64,000 nt of DNA. It comes from an uncultured Veillonella sp. (GTDB taxonomy: Bacteria > Bacillota > Negativicutes > Veillonellales > Veillonellaceae). The position numbers and the translations under genes are program-made. This document shows, piece after piece, positions 14,919 to 23,239 of the stretch; the stretch's first letter is position 1; each line of letters opens with the position of its first letter. The notes under the pieces are model-generated. The model saw only the letters and a list, made by a program, of their open reading frames with translations. It made no database searches and was not told where the DNA came from. The stretch is taken from positions 94,559-158,558 of the forward strand of contig UPXS01000003.1 of NCBI GenBank assembly GCA_900538355.1. Reading direction: 5' to 3'.

Positions 14919-14945
14919 GATGATTTTTAGAAAGGGTGTTGACTT

Positions 14946-15473
14946 ATGAAAGTAGCAATCAGAGGTAAAAACATTGAAGTGACAGATGCTCTAAGAGCAT
15001 ACATCGAAAAAAGATTGAGCAAATTAACTCGTTACTTCGATGATGAGTTAGATGCACAAGCGGTTTTATCCGTTGTTAAAGATAAATCTACTGTTGAACT
15101 TACATGCTTCGTTGATAAGATCGTTCTTCGCGGTGTAGAAACAAACGATGATATGTATGCAGCTATTGATTTAGTAATAGACAAGATCGTACGTCAAATC
15201 CATAAACATAAAACTCGTTTAGCAAAACGCTTCAAAAAACAAGAAGCTTTCCATCCTGAAGCTTTAGCAGCTCCTGTAGAAGAGGAAACTATAGAAGTTG
15301 TAAAACGGAAACACTTTGCAGTACGTCCTATGGATGTAGAAGAAGCTATCTTACAAATGAATCTTATTGGCCATGACTTCTTTATGTTCTTCAATGCTGA
15401 AACAGAAGCAATGAACGTAGTATATCGTAGACATGATGGATTCTATGGTTTGATTGAGCCAGAATTACAATAA
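14946..15473 (+). CDS. hpf: Ribosome hibernation-promoting factor, long form (HPF/RaiA)
   Basis: The 175-residue protein is the long form. The N-terminal S30AE domain (KVAIRGKNIEVTDALRAYIE, then KLTRYFDDELDAQAVLSV) is followed by a linker and a C-terminal dimerisation domain (KRKHFAVRPMDVEEAILQM, then GHDFFMFFNAETEAMNVVYR). Long HPF joins two 70S ribosomes into inactive 100S dimers during starvation. It is encoded just before secA and prfB, the classical Firmicutes order. A hairpin in its leader and a candidate raiA-type RNA upstream suggest RNA-based control, but neither is shown to act on it. Confidence 0.95.
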   Translation: MKVAIRGKNIEVTDALRAYIEKRLSKLTRYFDDELDAQAVLSVVKDKSTVELTCFVDKIVLRGVETNDDMYAAIDLVIDKIVRQIHKHKTRLAKRFKKQEAFHPEALAAPVEEETIEVVKRKHFAVRPMDVEEAILQMNLIGHDFFMFFNAETEAMNVVYRRHDGFYGLIEPELQ

Positions 15474-15481
15474 CCTATAAT

Positions 15482-15530
15482 ATCGGCTGACAATAATCCT
15501 AACTCCTTTCTACTTTTTAAATCAGCCGAT
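15482..15530 (+). repeat. Inverted repeat after hpf
   Basis: ATCGGCTGA at 15482-15490 is complementary to TCAGCCGAT at 15522-15530, with a 31-base loop and no T run. It stands immediately before the strong terminator and may protect the 3' end of the hpf mRNA. Confidence 0.5.
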
Positions 15531-15540
15531 TATTATATCA

Positions 15541-15576
15541 AGGTGGATGACCATTTTGAGTCATCCACCTTTTTTA
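15541..15576 (+). terminator. Intrinsic terminator of hpf
   Basis: AGGTGGATGAC (15541-15551) pairs perfectly with GTCATCCACCT (15560-15570), and T6 follows. It cleanly separates hpf from secA. Confidence 0.92.
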
Positions 15577-15600
15577 TAAAATGCTATAAATAATCGTGAA

Positions 15601-15631
15601 ATGCCTTGAATTCTTTGACTATTCAAGGCAT
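15601..15631. repeat. Perfect inverted repeat overlapping the secA promoter
   Basis: ATGCCTTGAAT (15601-15611) and ATTCAAGGCAT (15621-15631) are exact 11-base inverted repeats. The nine-base centre ends with the TTGACT -35 box, and the right arm fills the promoter spacer. That position suits an operator. Four T residues after it leave a weak second terminator as an alternative. Confidence 0.6.
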
Positions 15632-15643
15632 TTTCGTTATAAT
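15615..15643 (+). promoter_or_regulatory. Promoter of secA
   Basis: TTGACT at 15615-15620 and a consensus TATAAT at 15638-15643 are separated by 17 bases. The predicted start is near 15650, leaving a leader of about 40 nt before the secA start. Confidence 0.8.
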
Positions 15644-15689
15644 AAATTAGATAAAATAATGTAAGATGTCCTATAGAGGAGTGATTTGT

Positions 15690-18125
15690 TTGTTAAGCTT
15701 TTTACAAAGGCTATTAGGCAATAATAACGCAAAAGAAATTAAAAAAATGCGTGCTATTGCTGATCATATTAATGAAATTGAACCGAATTATGTTAAATTA
15801 AGTGATGCTAACTTAGTAGCAAAAACCGATGAGTTTAAACGTCGTTTGCAAAAAGGGGAAACGTTAGACGACATTTTGCCAGAAGCATTTGCTGTAGTTC
15901 GCGAAGCATCTAAACGCGTGTTAGGCATGCGTCATTTTGATGTACAGTTGATCGGTGGTATTTGCCTTCATAGAGGTAATATCGCGGAAATGCGTACTGG
16001 TGAAGGTAAAACATTAGTTGCTACATTGCCAGTATATCTAAATGCTTTGACAGGTAATGGTGTACATGTTGTTACAGTAAATGATTATTTGGCTACTCGT
16101 GATAGTGAACAAATGGGTCGTTTATATAACTTCTTAGGCCTTTCTACAGGTCTTATTGTGGCTAATCTCGATTTTAACCAACGTAAAGAAGCATATGCAT
16201 GCGATATTACATATGGTACAAATAATGAGTTTGGTTTTGACTATTTGCGCGATAACATGGTATCCGATGTAGCTCAAATGGTACAACGTCCATTGAATTA
16301 CGCAATTGTCGATGAAGTTGACTCTATTCTTATCGATGAAGCGAGAACTCCATTATTTATTTCTGGTCCTGGTCAACGTTCCACAGATAATTACTACAAG
16401 TTAGCTAAAATTGTTCCTCATCTTGTAAAAGATGAAGATTATACGATTGATGAAAAACAAAAGACTATTGCACCTACTGACTCTGGTATCGCAAAAGTCG
16501 AAAAAATGCTTGGTGTTGAAAACTTGTATGATGCTGAAAACATCGAGTTGAACCATCTACTTGGTGCCTCTCTACGTGCTTATGCTATGATGCATCGCGA
16601 TACGGATTACGTAGTTAAAGATGGTGAAGTTGTTATTGTCGATGAATTTACAGGTCGTTTGATGTTTGGTCGTCGTTATTCTGATGGCTTACATCAAGCT
16701 ATCGAAGCTAAAGAAGGATTGAAGGTTGAACGTGAAAGTCAAACATTGGCTTCCATTACATTCCAAAACTATTTCCGTATGTATAATAAGCTTGCTGGTA
16801 TGACTGGTACAGCAAAAACAGAGGAAAAAGAATTCATCGATATTTACGGTTTGGAAGTATTGCCTATTCCTCCAAATAAGCCATTAGCCCGTGTAGATTT
16901 GCCAGATCAAATCTTTAAAACTAAGGCTGCTAAATATCGTGCTGTAGTACGTAATGCTGTAGAACGCCATCAAACTGGTCAACCTATCTTGATTGGTACT
17001 ACATCTATTACACAATCTGAAGAGCTTTCAGATATGTTATTACGTGCAGGCGTACCACATAAAGTATTGAATGCAAAACATCATGAAAAAGAAGCTGAAA
17101 TTGTTGCCGATGCTGGTCAAATGGGCATGGTAACAATTGCTACAAACATGGCAGGTCGTGGTACTGATATTACATTAGGGGAAGGTGTACCTGAATTAGG
17201 TGGCTTAGCTATCCTAGGTACTGAACGTCATGAAAGTCGCCGTATCGATAATCAGTTGCGTGGTCGTGCTGGTCGTCAAGGTGACCCAGGTTCCTCTCAA
17301 TTCTTCTTATCCTTAGAAGATGATTTGATGCGTATCTTTGGTGCTGACAATATTACAGGCATCATGGATAAACTTGGCATGGAAGAGGATGAACCTATTG
17401 AGCATTCTTTGATTACTAAATCTATTGAACGTGCTCAAAAGAAAGTAGAGGATCATAACTATAATATTCGTAAATATGTACTCGAGTATGATGATGTTAT
17501 GAATCAACAACGTGAAGTATTATACGAACAACGTCGTCGTATTTTACGTAATGAGTCCTTACGTGACACAATCAATGAAATGATTGATAAACTTGTTACT
17601 GAATCTGTAGATGCTTATGCAGATGAAAAATTATATCCAGAAGAATGGGATTACGAAGGTCTCTACAAGCACTTGAGTCAATATTTCTTAACCGAAGATA
17701 TTATGACTCCTCAAGATATGGAAGAATATAGTCGTCAAGAATTATTAGAACGCTTGCTTGAAATTGCTCATGCTGAGTACCAAGATCGCGTTGATATGCT
17801 TGGTGATGCTATGTTTGGCCAACTTGAAAAGGCTATTATGTTGCGCGTTGTTGATAACAAATGGATGGAACATTTGGATAATATGGATATGTTGCGTGAA
17901 GGTATCGGCCTTCGTGCATATGGCCAAAAAAATCCATTGGTGGAATATAAATTTGAAGCCTTTGATATGTTCCAAAACATGATTGCTGCTATCCAAGATG
18001 AAACAATCATGGCGTTGTACAAAATTCGTGCACAATTGATTCAAGAAATTGAAGAACCAGTTGACCACTTAGAAGGTGCACAACCCCATCATGAAGATGT
18101 GTTGGAGCCACAAAACATAGATTAA
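15690..18125 (+). CDS. secA: Preprotein translocase ATPase SecA
   Basis: The 811-residue motor drives secretory proteins through SecYEG. It has the Walker A motif MRTGEGKTLVATLPVYLNAL, then VHVVTVNDYLATRD, DEVDSILIDEARTPL, the preprotein-binding domain, MAGRGTDITLG and QLRGRAGRQGDPG. I place the start at the TTG at 15690 (MLSFLQRLLG) because GAGGAG at 15676-15681 is eight bases before it and the first residues then align with the family. An in-frame ATG at 15666 would have no ribosome site. The C-terminus ends HHEDVLEPQNID without the cysteine zinc-binding tail found in many SecA proteins. Confidence 0.97.
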   Translation: MLSFLQRLLGNNNAKEIKKMRAIADHINEIEPNYVKLSDANLVAKTDEFKRRLQKGETLDDILPEAFAVVREASKRVLGMRHFDVQLIGGICLHRGNIAEMRTGEGKTLVATLPVYLNALTGNGVHVVTVNDYLATRDSEQMGRLYNFLGLSTGLIVANLDFNQRKEAYACDITYGTNNEFGFDYLRDNMVSDVAQMVQRPLNYAIVDEVDSILIDEARTPLFISGPGQRSTDNYYKLAKIVPHLVKDEDYTIDEKQKTIAPTDSGIAKVEKMLGVENLYDAENIELNHLLGASLRAYAMMHRDTDYVVKDGEVVIVDEFTGRLMFGRRYSDGLHQAIEAKEGLKVERESQTLASITFQNYFRMYNKLAGMTGTAKTEEKEFIDIYGLEVLPIPPNKPLARVDLPDQIFKTKAAKYRAVVRNAVERHQTGQPILIGTTSITQSEELSDMLLRAGVPHKVLNAKHHEKEAEIVADAGQMGMVTIATNMAGRGTDITLGEGVPELGGLAILGTERHESRRIDNQLRGRAGRQGDPGSSQFFLSLEDDLMRIFGADNITGIMDKLGMEEDEPIEHSLITKSIERAQKKVEDHNYNIRKYVLEYDDVMNQQREVLYEQRRRILRNESLRDTINEMIDKLVTESVDAYADEKLYPEEWDYEGLYKHLSQYFLTEDIMTPQDMEEYSRQELLERLLEIAHAEYQDRVDMLGDAMFGQLEKAIMLRVVDNKWMEHLDNMDMLREGIGLRAYGQKNPLVEYKFEAFDMFQNMIAAIQDETIMALYKIRAQLIQEIEEPVDHLEGAQPHHEDVLEPQNID

Positions 18126-18133
18126 GATTTGTG

Positions 18134-18181
18134 AATGGCACGTTGCTCAATGGGATTTCCTTCTGGGCAACGGCCATTTTT
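18134..18181 (+). terminator. Intrinsic terminator between secA and prfB
   Basis: AATGGC plus CGTTGCTCA (18134-18149) pairs with TGGGCAACG plus GCCATT (18164-18178), with a single bulged base and a 14-base loop. Five T residues follow at 18177-18181. It may be partial, since no strong promoter is evident for prfB in the next 65 bases. Confidence 0.75.
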
Positions 18182-18246
18182 CTATTTTATTAAGGTGATA
18201 GTTTATCGATGTAATAAGCTAATAAGTTAAAGGTGGTGAACATAAA

Positions 18247-19354
18247 TTGTTAGAAGATTTAAAACCTATTATTTCTAATCTAGAAGAACGTATTTATGGA
18301 ATGAGGGATTCACTTTAACATCGCTCAGAAAGAAGATCGAATCTTTACACTTGATGTGCAAATGAGCGACCCTACATTTTGGGATGACCCAGACAAGGCT
18401 CGTGAGATTTCTCAAGAAGCCACACAATTGAAAAATGCTGTAGAAAGCTATAAACAACTTGTTAGTGATATTGAAGATGCTAATGTAATGCTTGAGATGG
18501 CAATAGAGGAAGATGATCGTTCTCTAGAAGGTGAAATCAAGGATTATGTTCAACAAATAGAAGAAACGGTAGAAAAACAAGAAGTTCTTTTATTGCTTAG
18601 TGGTGAATATGATGCTAATAATGCGATTTTAACATTCCATGCTGGTGCAGGTGGCACAGAGGCACAAGATTGGTGTTCCATGCTGATTCGCATGTACTTG
18701 CGTTGGGCTGAAAAAGCAGGATTCTCTATTGAATTGATGGATGAACAACCAGGTGATGAGGCGGGCACAAAATCTGCTACATTTTTAATTAAAGGTGAAA
18801 ATGCCTTTGGTTATTTGAAATCTGAAAAAGGTGTACATCGTCTAGTACGTATTTCACCATTTGATGCTGCTGCACGTCGTCATACATCCTTTGCTGCTGT
18901 TGATGTAATGCCGGAAATTGATGATACAGTAGAAATTAATATTGATATGAAAGATGTACAAGTAGATACATATAGAGCTAGCGGTGCTGGTGGTCAGCAT
19001 ATTAATAAAACAGATTCTGCTGTACGTATGACGCATAGACCAACAGGTATCGTAGTACAGTGTCAAACTCAACGTTCTCAAATGCAAAATAGGGAACAAG
19101 CATTACGTTTATTGCGTGCTAAATTATTTGAATTAGAATTAGAAAAACAAGCAGAACTTAAAGAGCAAATTGGTGGTACCTATCAAGCGATTGAATGGGG
19201 TAGTCAAATTCGGTCGTATGTATTCCACCCATATAATCTCGTTAAGGATCATCGCACAGGGGTTGAAACAGGGAATGTACAATCCGTTATGGATGGTAAT
19301 TTAGATCAATTTATGGAAGGTTTCTTGAAAAAAGAAGCGAATTTAACAATTTAG
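18247..19354 (+). CDS. prfB: Peptide chain release factor 2, with programmed +1 frameshift
   Basis: Translation starts at TTG 18247 (AGGTGG at 18231) and runs 23 codons to CTT TAA at 18313-18318. It must slip +1 on CTT so that AAC (18317) is read next; from there the frame is open to 19354. The first part is MLEDLKPIISNLEERIYGMR, and the second begins NIAQKEDRIFTLDVQMSDPTFW, which aligns with RF2. The SPF tripeptide (VRISPFDAAARR) and AGGQ (GAGGQHINKTDS) confirm RF2. A purine tract GAGGG precedes the slip site. The zero-frame stop is TAA, whereas the known sites use TGA. RF2 terminates at UGA and UAA codons. Confidence 0.93.
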
Positions 19355-19362
19355 GAGTTCTT

Positions 19363-20058
19363 ATGAAAAAGTTTTTACTATTCCTATTAGTGCTGATTAT
19401 TGCTTTAGCAGCAGCAACTCAATTTTTATTACCTTCTTATATTAGTTCCCGTATTGAAAAACAGTTAAATGATTCACTAAAACCATCTGCTCAAACGGTA
19501 AATGTTGAGTCTCAACCAGGATTTAAATTACTCTATGGTGAAGCTGATCATGTATATGGTTCTTTAGATGATGTAAAACTTGGTAAATTAAACTTTGCAA
19601 ACTTCAATTATGATGCAACACAAATTCTTGTAAATCCAATTTCATTATTGGCTAGCCAAGAAATTGATGTAGTAAGTGTAGGTAGTTCTAGTATCGAAGG
19701 TACTGTGACTAATGAAGATTTGGCTAAATTCTTAAGCACTCAAGCTGGTAGTGAAATTCAAGATGTAAAAGTAAACATCAATAAAGATAACATCAGCTTA
19801 ACTGGTAACATGAATGTTGGTATGGTATTTAAAGGTTCTGTTAGATTAGATGGCAACTTAGAATTAAAGGATAATACTTTACTATTCGCACCTAAAAAGT
19901 TCACCATTAATGGCGCTACTATCCCAGGTTTGACATCTAATGTATTAGAGGCTACAGAAGTTTATAACTTTAATAACTTCCCAATTCCTGTGAAAGCTGA
20001 AAGCTTAACTGTTGATAATGGTGAAATTCACATCAAAGTTAAACCTGTACTTAATTAG
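19363..20058 (+). CDS. DUF2993-family envelope protein
   Basis: This 231-residue protein has an N-terminal signal or anchor (KKFLLFLLVLIIALAAATQFLL) followed by a beta-rich domain of the DUF2993 kind: IEKQLNDSLKPSAQTVNVESQP, GSLDDVKLGKLNFANFNYDATQI, then LSLTGNM-like strands (NISLTGNMNVGMVFKGSV). Related actinobacterial proteins bind phospholipids in the envelope, but no function can be assigned here. It starts nine bases after prfB and precedes a DUF5693 membrane protein and csaB. That context suggests a surface or cell-wall role. Confidence 0.75.
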   Translation: MKKFLLFLLVLIIALAAATQFLLPSYISSRIEKQLNDSLKPSAQTVNVESQPGFKLLYGEADHVYGSLDDVKLGKLNFANFNYDATQILVNPISLLASQEIDVVSVGSSSIEGTVTNEDLAKFLSTQAGSEIQDVKVNINKDNISLTGNMNVGMVFKGSVRLDGNLELKDNTLLFAPKKFTINGATIPGLTSNVLEATEVYNFNNFPIPVKAESLTVDNGEIHIKVKPVLN

Positions 20059-20070
20059 AAAGGATTTATC

Positions 20071-22113
20071 GTGAATCATCGGAATACACAAAAAAGTAAG
20101 TACTCTTGGATTCTAATACTCTGTATTATAGTGGGACTTGTATCCTCTTTATATTTAGTATTTGAACGCCATCAGATTGAAAAATCTCAAAATCATATTG
20201 AAAATATCGTAGATTATGATGCTGTTCTAAGAGCTAATGCCTTTGAAAAGCGTAGTCAACAAGAGGCTTTTGATGCACTTCGTAATGCAGGTGTAACAGC
20301 ATTCGCCATTTATGATCGTACCTTAGAAAAAGCTAAAGATTCAGGTCAAGTTAAGGTGTTAAGCTCCGAAGAGATGGATGCAGTGCGTATTAATGGGGCA
20401 TCCGTTAAAAATGGTGCAACCTACGTAGCATTAATTTCAGGTAAAGAAGGCTATTATAAAGAAATTCGCGAAGACTTGTATCATCGTATTGGTAAAGATA
20501 AAGTTAAAGAGCTTAATACTAGTATTGGTCCGGTCCTTGAATTATATGGTGCTACCGCTGATAGCTATCTAAAAATGAATCTTGGTATTTCCAAGCTACA
20601 AGCTCAAGAAGTTGCTAATCGTGGATTTAATGTTATAGTTCGTCCTACAAACTACAGAAATGTAACATCAGATGACCTCCAATATGTGTTTAAGCGTCTT
20701 GAAGGAATTCCACATGTAACAGGCATGATCTTTGCTGGTAAAGAGGCCCTAGGAGCTCCTGATTTAACGGATGAAACATTAGAACTATTACATAAGAATC
20801 ATATTCCTCTAGTTGGTATTGAAGCCGTTAACCAACTTCAATATGAGCCACAACAAGGTTTCTTGGAAATGGCTGCTAAAGATAATTATAGTGTGGGCCG
20901 TGTATATACAATTGCTAAGGATGAATTAAAGAAAATCACTCCAGAAGAAGCAGCTCAACGATTCTATATTAGTGATATTGAACGTAATATTCGTTTTAAC
21001 TTATTCCCTATGTATGAAACAGGTGTAAACAATGAAACAGTATTACAAACAACTATTAACTATATTGGGATGACCACTGAAAAATTATCTACTAAAGGTT
21101 ATGAATTCGGTCCTGCTGATATTTATCCTCCTTATACGCCAAATCCTTTATTAGTAGTCATCACAATGATTGGTGCTATTGCGCTATTCGTTTATGTTGC
21201 TCAAATGTTAGTTCCAATGCGTAAACATACACAATTGGTAGCATTCTTTGGCATTTCCCTTGTATCTGTAGTATTATTCATCATTACAAGTGGTACATTG
21301 ATTACTCAAATCTGGGCTTTATCTAGTGCTATTATGGCTCCTGTAGGTGCCATGATTCGCTTGATGGAGGAATGGCGTCGTTATGATGGAGCTCGTCCAT
21401 TAGGTGCTATTAAATCTACCGTATTAGCAGTGCTTTATCTCGTAATTGCTGCATTATTTGCGGCTATTGGCGGTATGTATATTGCATCTTTATTAGGAAA
21501 TACGAAATTCTTTATGGAATTTGCTATCTTTAGAGGTGTTAAGTTAACATTTGTACTTCCAATTGTATTGGTGATCATCGCGTACTTACAACGTTTCCCT
21601 TTGTGGAAAGGTCGTATGATTAACTCTAAAGAAGAAGCAAAGAAATTTGTAGTTGAATTCTTAACAATGGATGTTAAATTTTACGTATTCTTTGTAATGG
21701 CTGCTCTTGGTGGCGTGGCATGGGTATTTGTTGGCCGCAGTGGTCATACAGCAGGTGTTCCTGTACCAGGATTTGAACTTATGCTTCGTCGTTTCCTTGA
21801 AAATACATTGTATGCAAGACCTAGAGAAAAAGAGTTCATTATTGGTCACCCAGCATTAATGTTGGCTACGTTTGCATTCTTACGTAAATGGCCTACAGTA
21901 ATCCATTTCTTATTAACTATTGCAGGTGTTATCGGCATAGCTTCAATGGTTGAAACATTCTGTCATATTAGAACTCCTGTATTCATGTCTATTATGCGTG
22001 GATATGATGGTTTATTAATTGGTGCTCTCTTAGGTTTGCTTCTTATCATTGCTGTACGTTTCATGATGTATGTAACACAATGGTTCCAAGCGCGGGAGGT
22101 TGACCATGAGTAA
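20071..22113 (+). CDS. DUF5693-family multi-pass membrane protein
   Basis: The 680-residue protein starts at GTG 20071 with AGAAAGG upstream. It has one N-terminal membrane segment (WILILCIIVGLVSSLYLVF), an extracytoplasmic domain of about 320 residues, and then eight or more membrane helices from about residue 350 onward. The soluble part (EAFDALRNAGVTAFAIYD, LEGIPHVTGMIFAGKEALGAP) matches what I recall of DUF5693. The gene overlaps csaB by eight bases, and csaB transfers pyruvate to cell-wall polymers, so a role in making or exporting such a polymer is plausible. No catalytic motif is recognised. Confidence 0.75.
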   Translation: MNHRNTQKSKYSWILILCIIVGLVSSLYLVFERHQIEKSQNHIENIVDYDAVLRANAFEKRSQQEAFDALRNAGVTAFAIYDRTLEKAKDSGQVKVLSSEEMDAVRINGASVKNGATYVALISGKEGYYKEIREDLYHRIGKDKVKELNTSIGPVLELYGATADSYLKMNLGISKLQAQEVANRGFNVIVRPTNYRNVTSDDLQYVFKRLEGIPHVTGMIFAGKEALGAPDLTDETLELLHKNHIPLVGIEAVNQLQYEPQQGFLEMAAKDNYSVGRVYTIAKDELKKITPEEAAQRFYISDIERNIRFNLFPMYETGVNNETVLQTTINYIGMTTEKLSTKGYEFGPADIYPPYTPNPLLVVITMIGAIALFVYVAQMLVPMRKHTQLVAFFGISLVSVVLFIITSGTLITQIWALSSAIMAPVGAMIRLMEEWRRYDGARPLGAIKSTVLAVLYLVIAALFAAIGGMYIASLLGNTKFFMEFAIFRGVKLTFVLPIVLVIIAYLQRFPLWKGRMINSKEEAKKFVVEFLTMDVKFYVFFVMAALGGVAWVFVGRSGHTAGVPVPGFELMLRRFLENTLYARPREKEFIIGHPALMLATFAFLRKWPTVIHFLLTIAGVIGIASMVETFCHIRTPVFMSIMRGYDGLLIGALLGLLLIIAVRFMMYVTQWFQAREVDHE

Positions 22114-23206
22114 TATTGTTATCTCTGGTTATTATGGTTTTGGTAATGCTGGCGATGAAGCAATGCTTTGTGCCATTATCGATGCCATTCGCAAAGAGGA
22201 AGCAGATGCGTATATTACGGTTATTTCTGGTAATCCTACAGAGACAAGCAAAAAACATAACATTCATGCAGTGGGGACATTTTCCGCATTTGGTATTTTA
22301 AATGCAATTGCCAATTCTGATTTAGTGATCAGTGGTGGAGGCAGTCTTTTACAAGATGCTACAAGTATTCGTAATACATATTACTATTTAAGTATTATGG
22401 CTTTAGCTAAAATGATGGGAAAAAAGGTAATGCTTTACTCTCAAGGTATTGGGCCTTTAAATCGTCCCTCTACACGAAGAGCTGTTAGCTTTATATTGCG
22501 ATTTGTGGATACCATTACAGTTCGTGATTCTATTTCAAAATCTGAATTAGAGTCCTTAGGAATTGAAGATGTAGAGGTTACAGCTGATGCTGTTTTGGCT
22601 ATGCAACCGGCAGATTTGTCTATTGGTAAACGTATTTTAGAAGGCTATACATCTAAACTACCTAAATCTATAGAGAATCCAAAACGAATTGGTGTTGCTG
22701 TTCGTAGTTGGAAAGATGATACAGAATATCGTGAATCATTAGCCAATGTGTTGAGCCGATTACAAGAGCAAGATGAGGTAGAAATTATTTTTATTCCTAT
22801 GTCTCATCCAGAGGATACAAAAGAAGCTAAAATTATCGCTAGTTATATGCCAAAGGGGGCTATTGTTCTTGAAGGCCCATTCTCTACAGAGGAACAAGTA
22901 TCCTTATCGGGGAATGTGGATCTAATGATTGGTATACGTCTTCATGCTCTAGTATTTAGCTCTTTAATGGGGAAACCTGTTATTGGTATTTCCTACGATC
23001 CTAAAATTACAAGCTTCTTACATATGATTGGTCAGGAACCAATAGGAACAATGACACATCTTAGAGAAGAGGCGCTATATCAGCGATGTCATAAGCTCTT
23101 AAATTCCAGAGAAGAGTATCAATCCTCTTATGATCGTATTGAAGCATTGCGTTTAAACTCTCAACGCAATGCAGAAATCGCTATTTCATTACTTAAAGAT
23201 TATTAA
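22106..23206 (+). CDS. csaB: Polysaccharide pyruvyl transferase CsaB
   Basis: The 366-residue protein has NIVISGYYGFGNAGDEAML at the start, LVISGGGSLLQDATSIRNT, MLYSQGIGPLNRPSTRR and a C-terminal IGIRLHALVFSSLMGKPV, with ISYDPKITSF after it. These are hallmarks of the CsaB pyruvyltransferase family. In Gram-positive bacteria CsaB pyruvylates the wall polymer that holds SLH-domain proteins. In Negativicutes SLH-type outer-membrane proteins also bind the cell wall, so a related role is likely (inference). I chose the ATG at 22106 because GGGAGG at 22094 precedes it; the start lies inside the previous gene. Confidence 0.9.
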   Translation: MSNIVISGYYGFGNAGDEAMLCAIIDAIRKEEADAYITVISGNPTETSKKHNIHAVGTFSAFGILNAIANSDLVISGGGSLLQDATSIRNTYYYLSIMALAKMMGKKVMLYSQGIGPLNRPSTRRAVSFILRFVDTITVRDSISKSELESLGIEDVEVTADAVLAMQPADLSIGKRILEGYTSKLPKSIENPKRIGVAVRSWKDDTEYRESLANVLSRLQEQDEVEIIFIPMSHPEDTKEAKIIASYMPKGAIVLEGPFSTEEQVSLSGNVDLMIGIRLHALVFSSLMGKPVIGISYDPKITSFLHMIGQEPIGTMTHLREEALYQRCHKLLNSREEYQSSYDRIEALRLNSQRNAEIAISLLKDY

Positions 23207-23239
23207 TATATTGGATCCAATCCAGAAAGTGAGGTCTCT

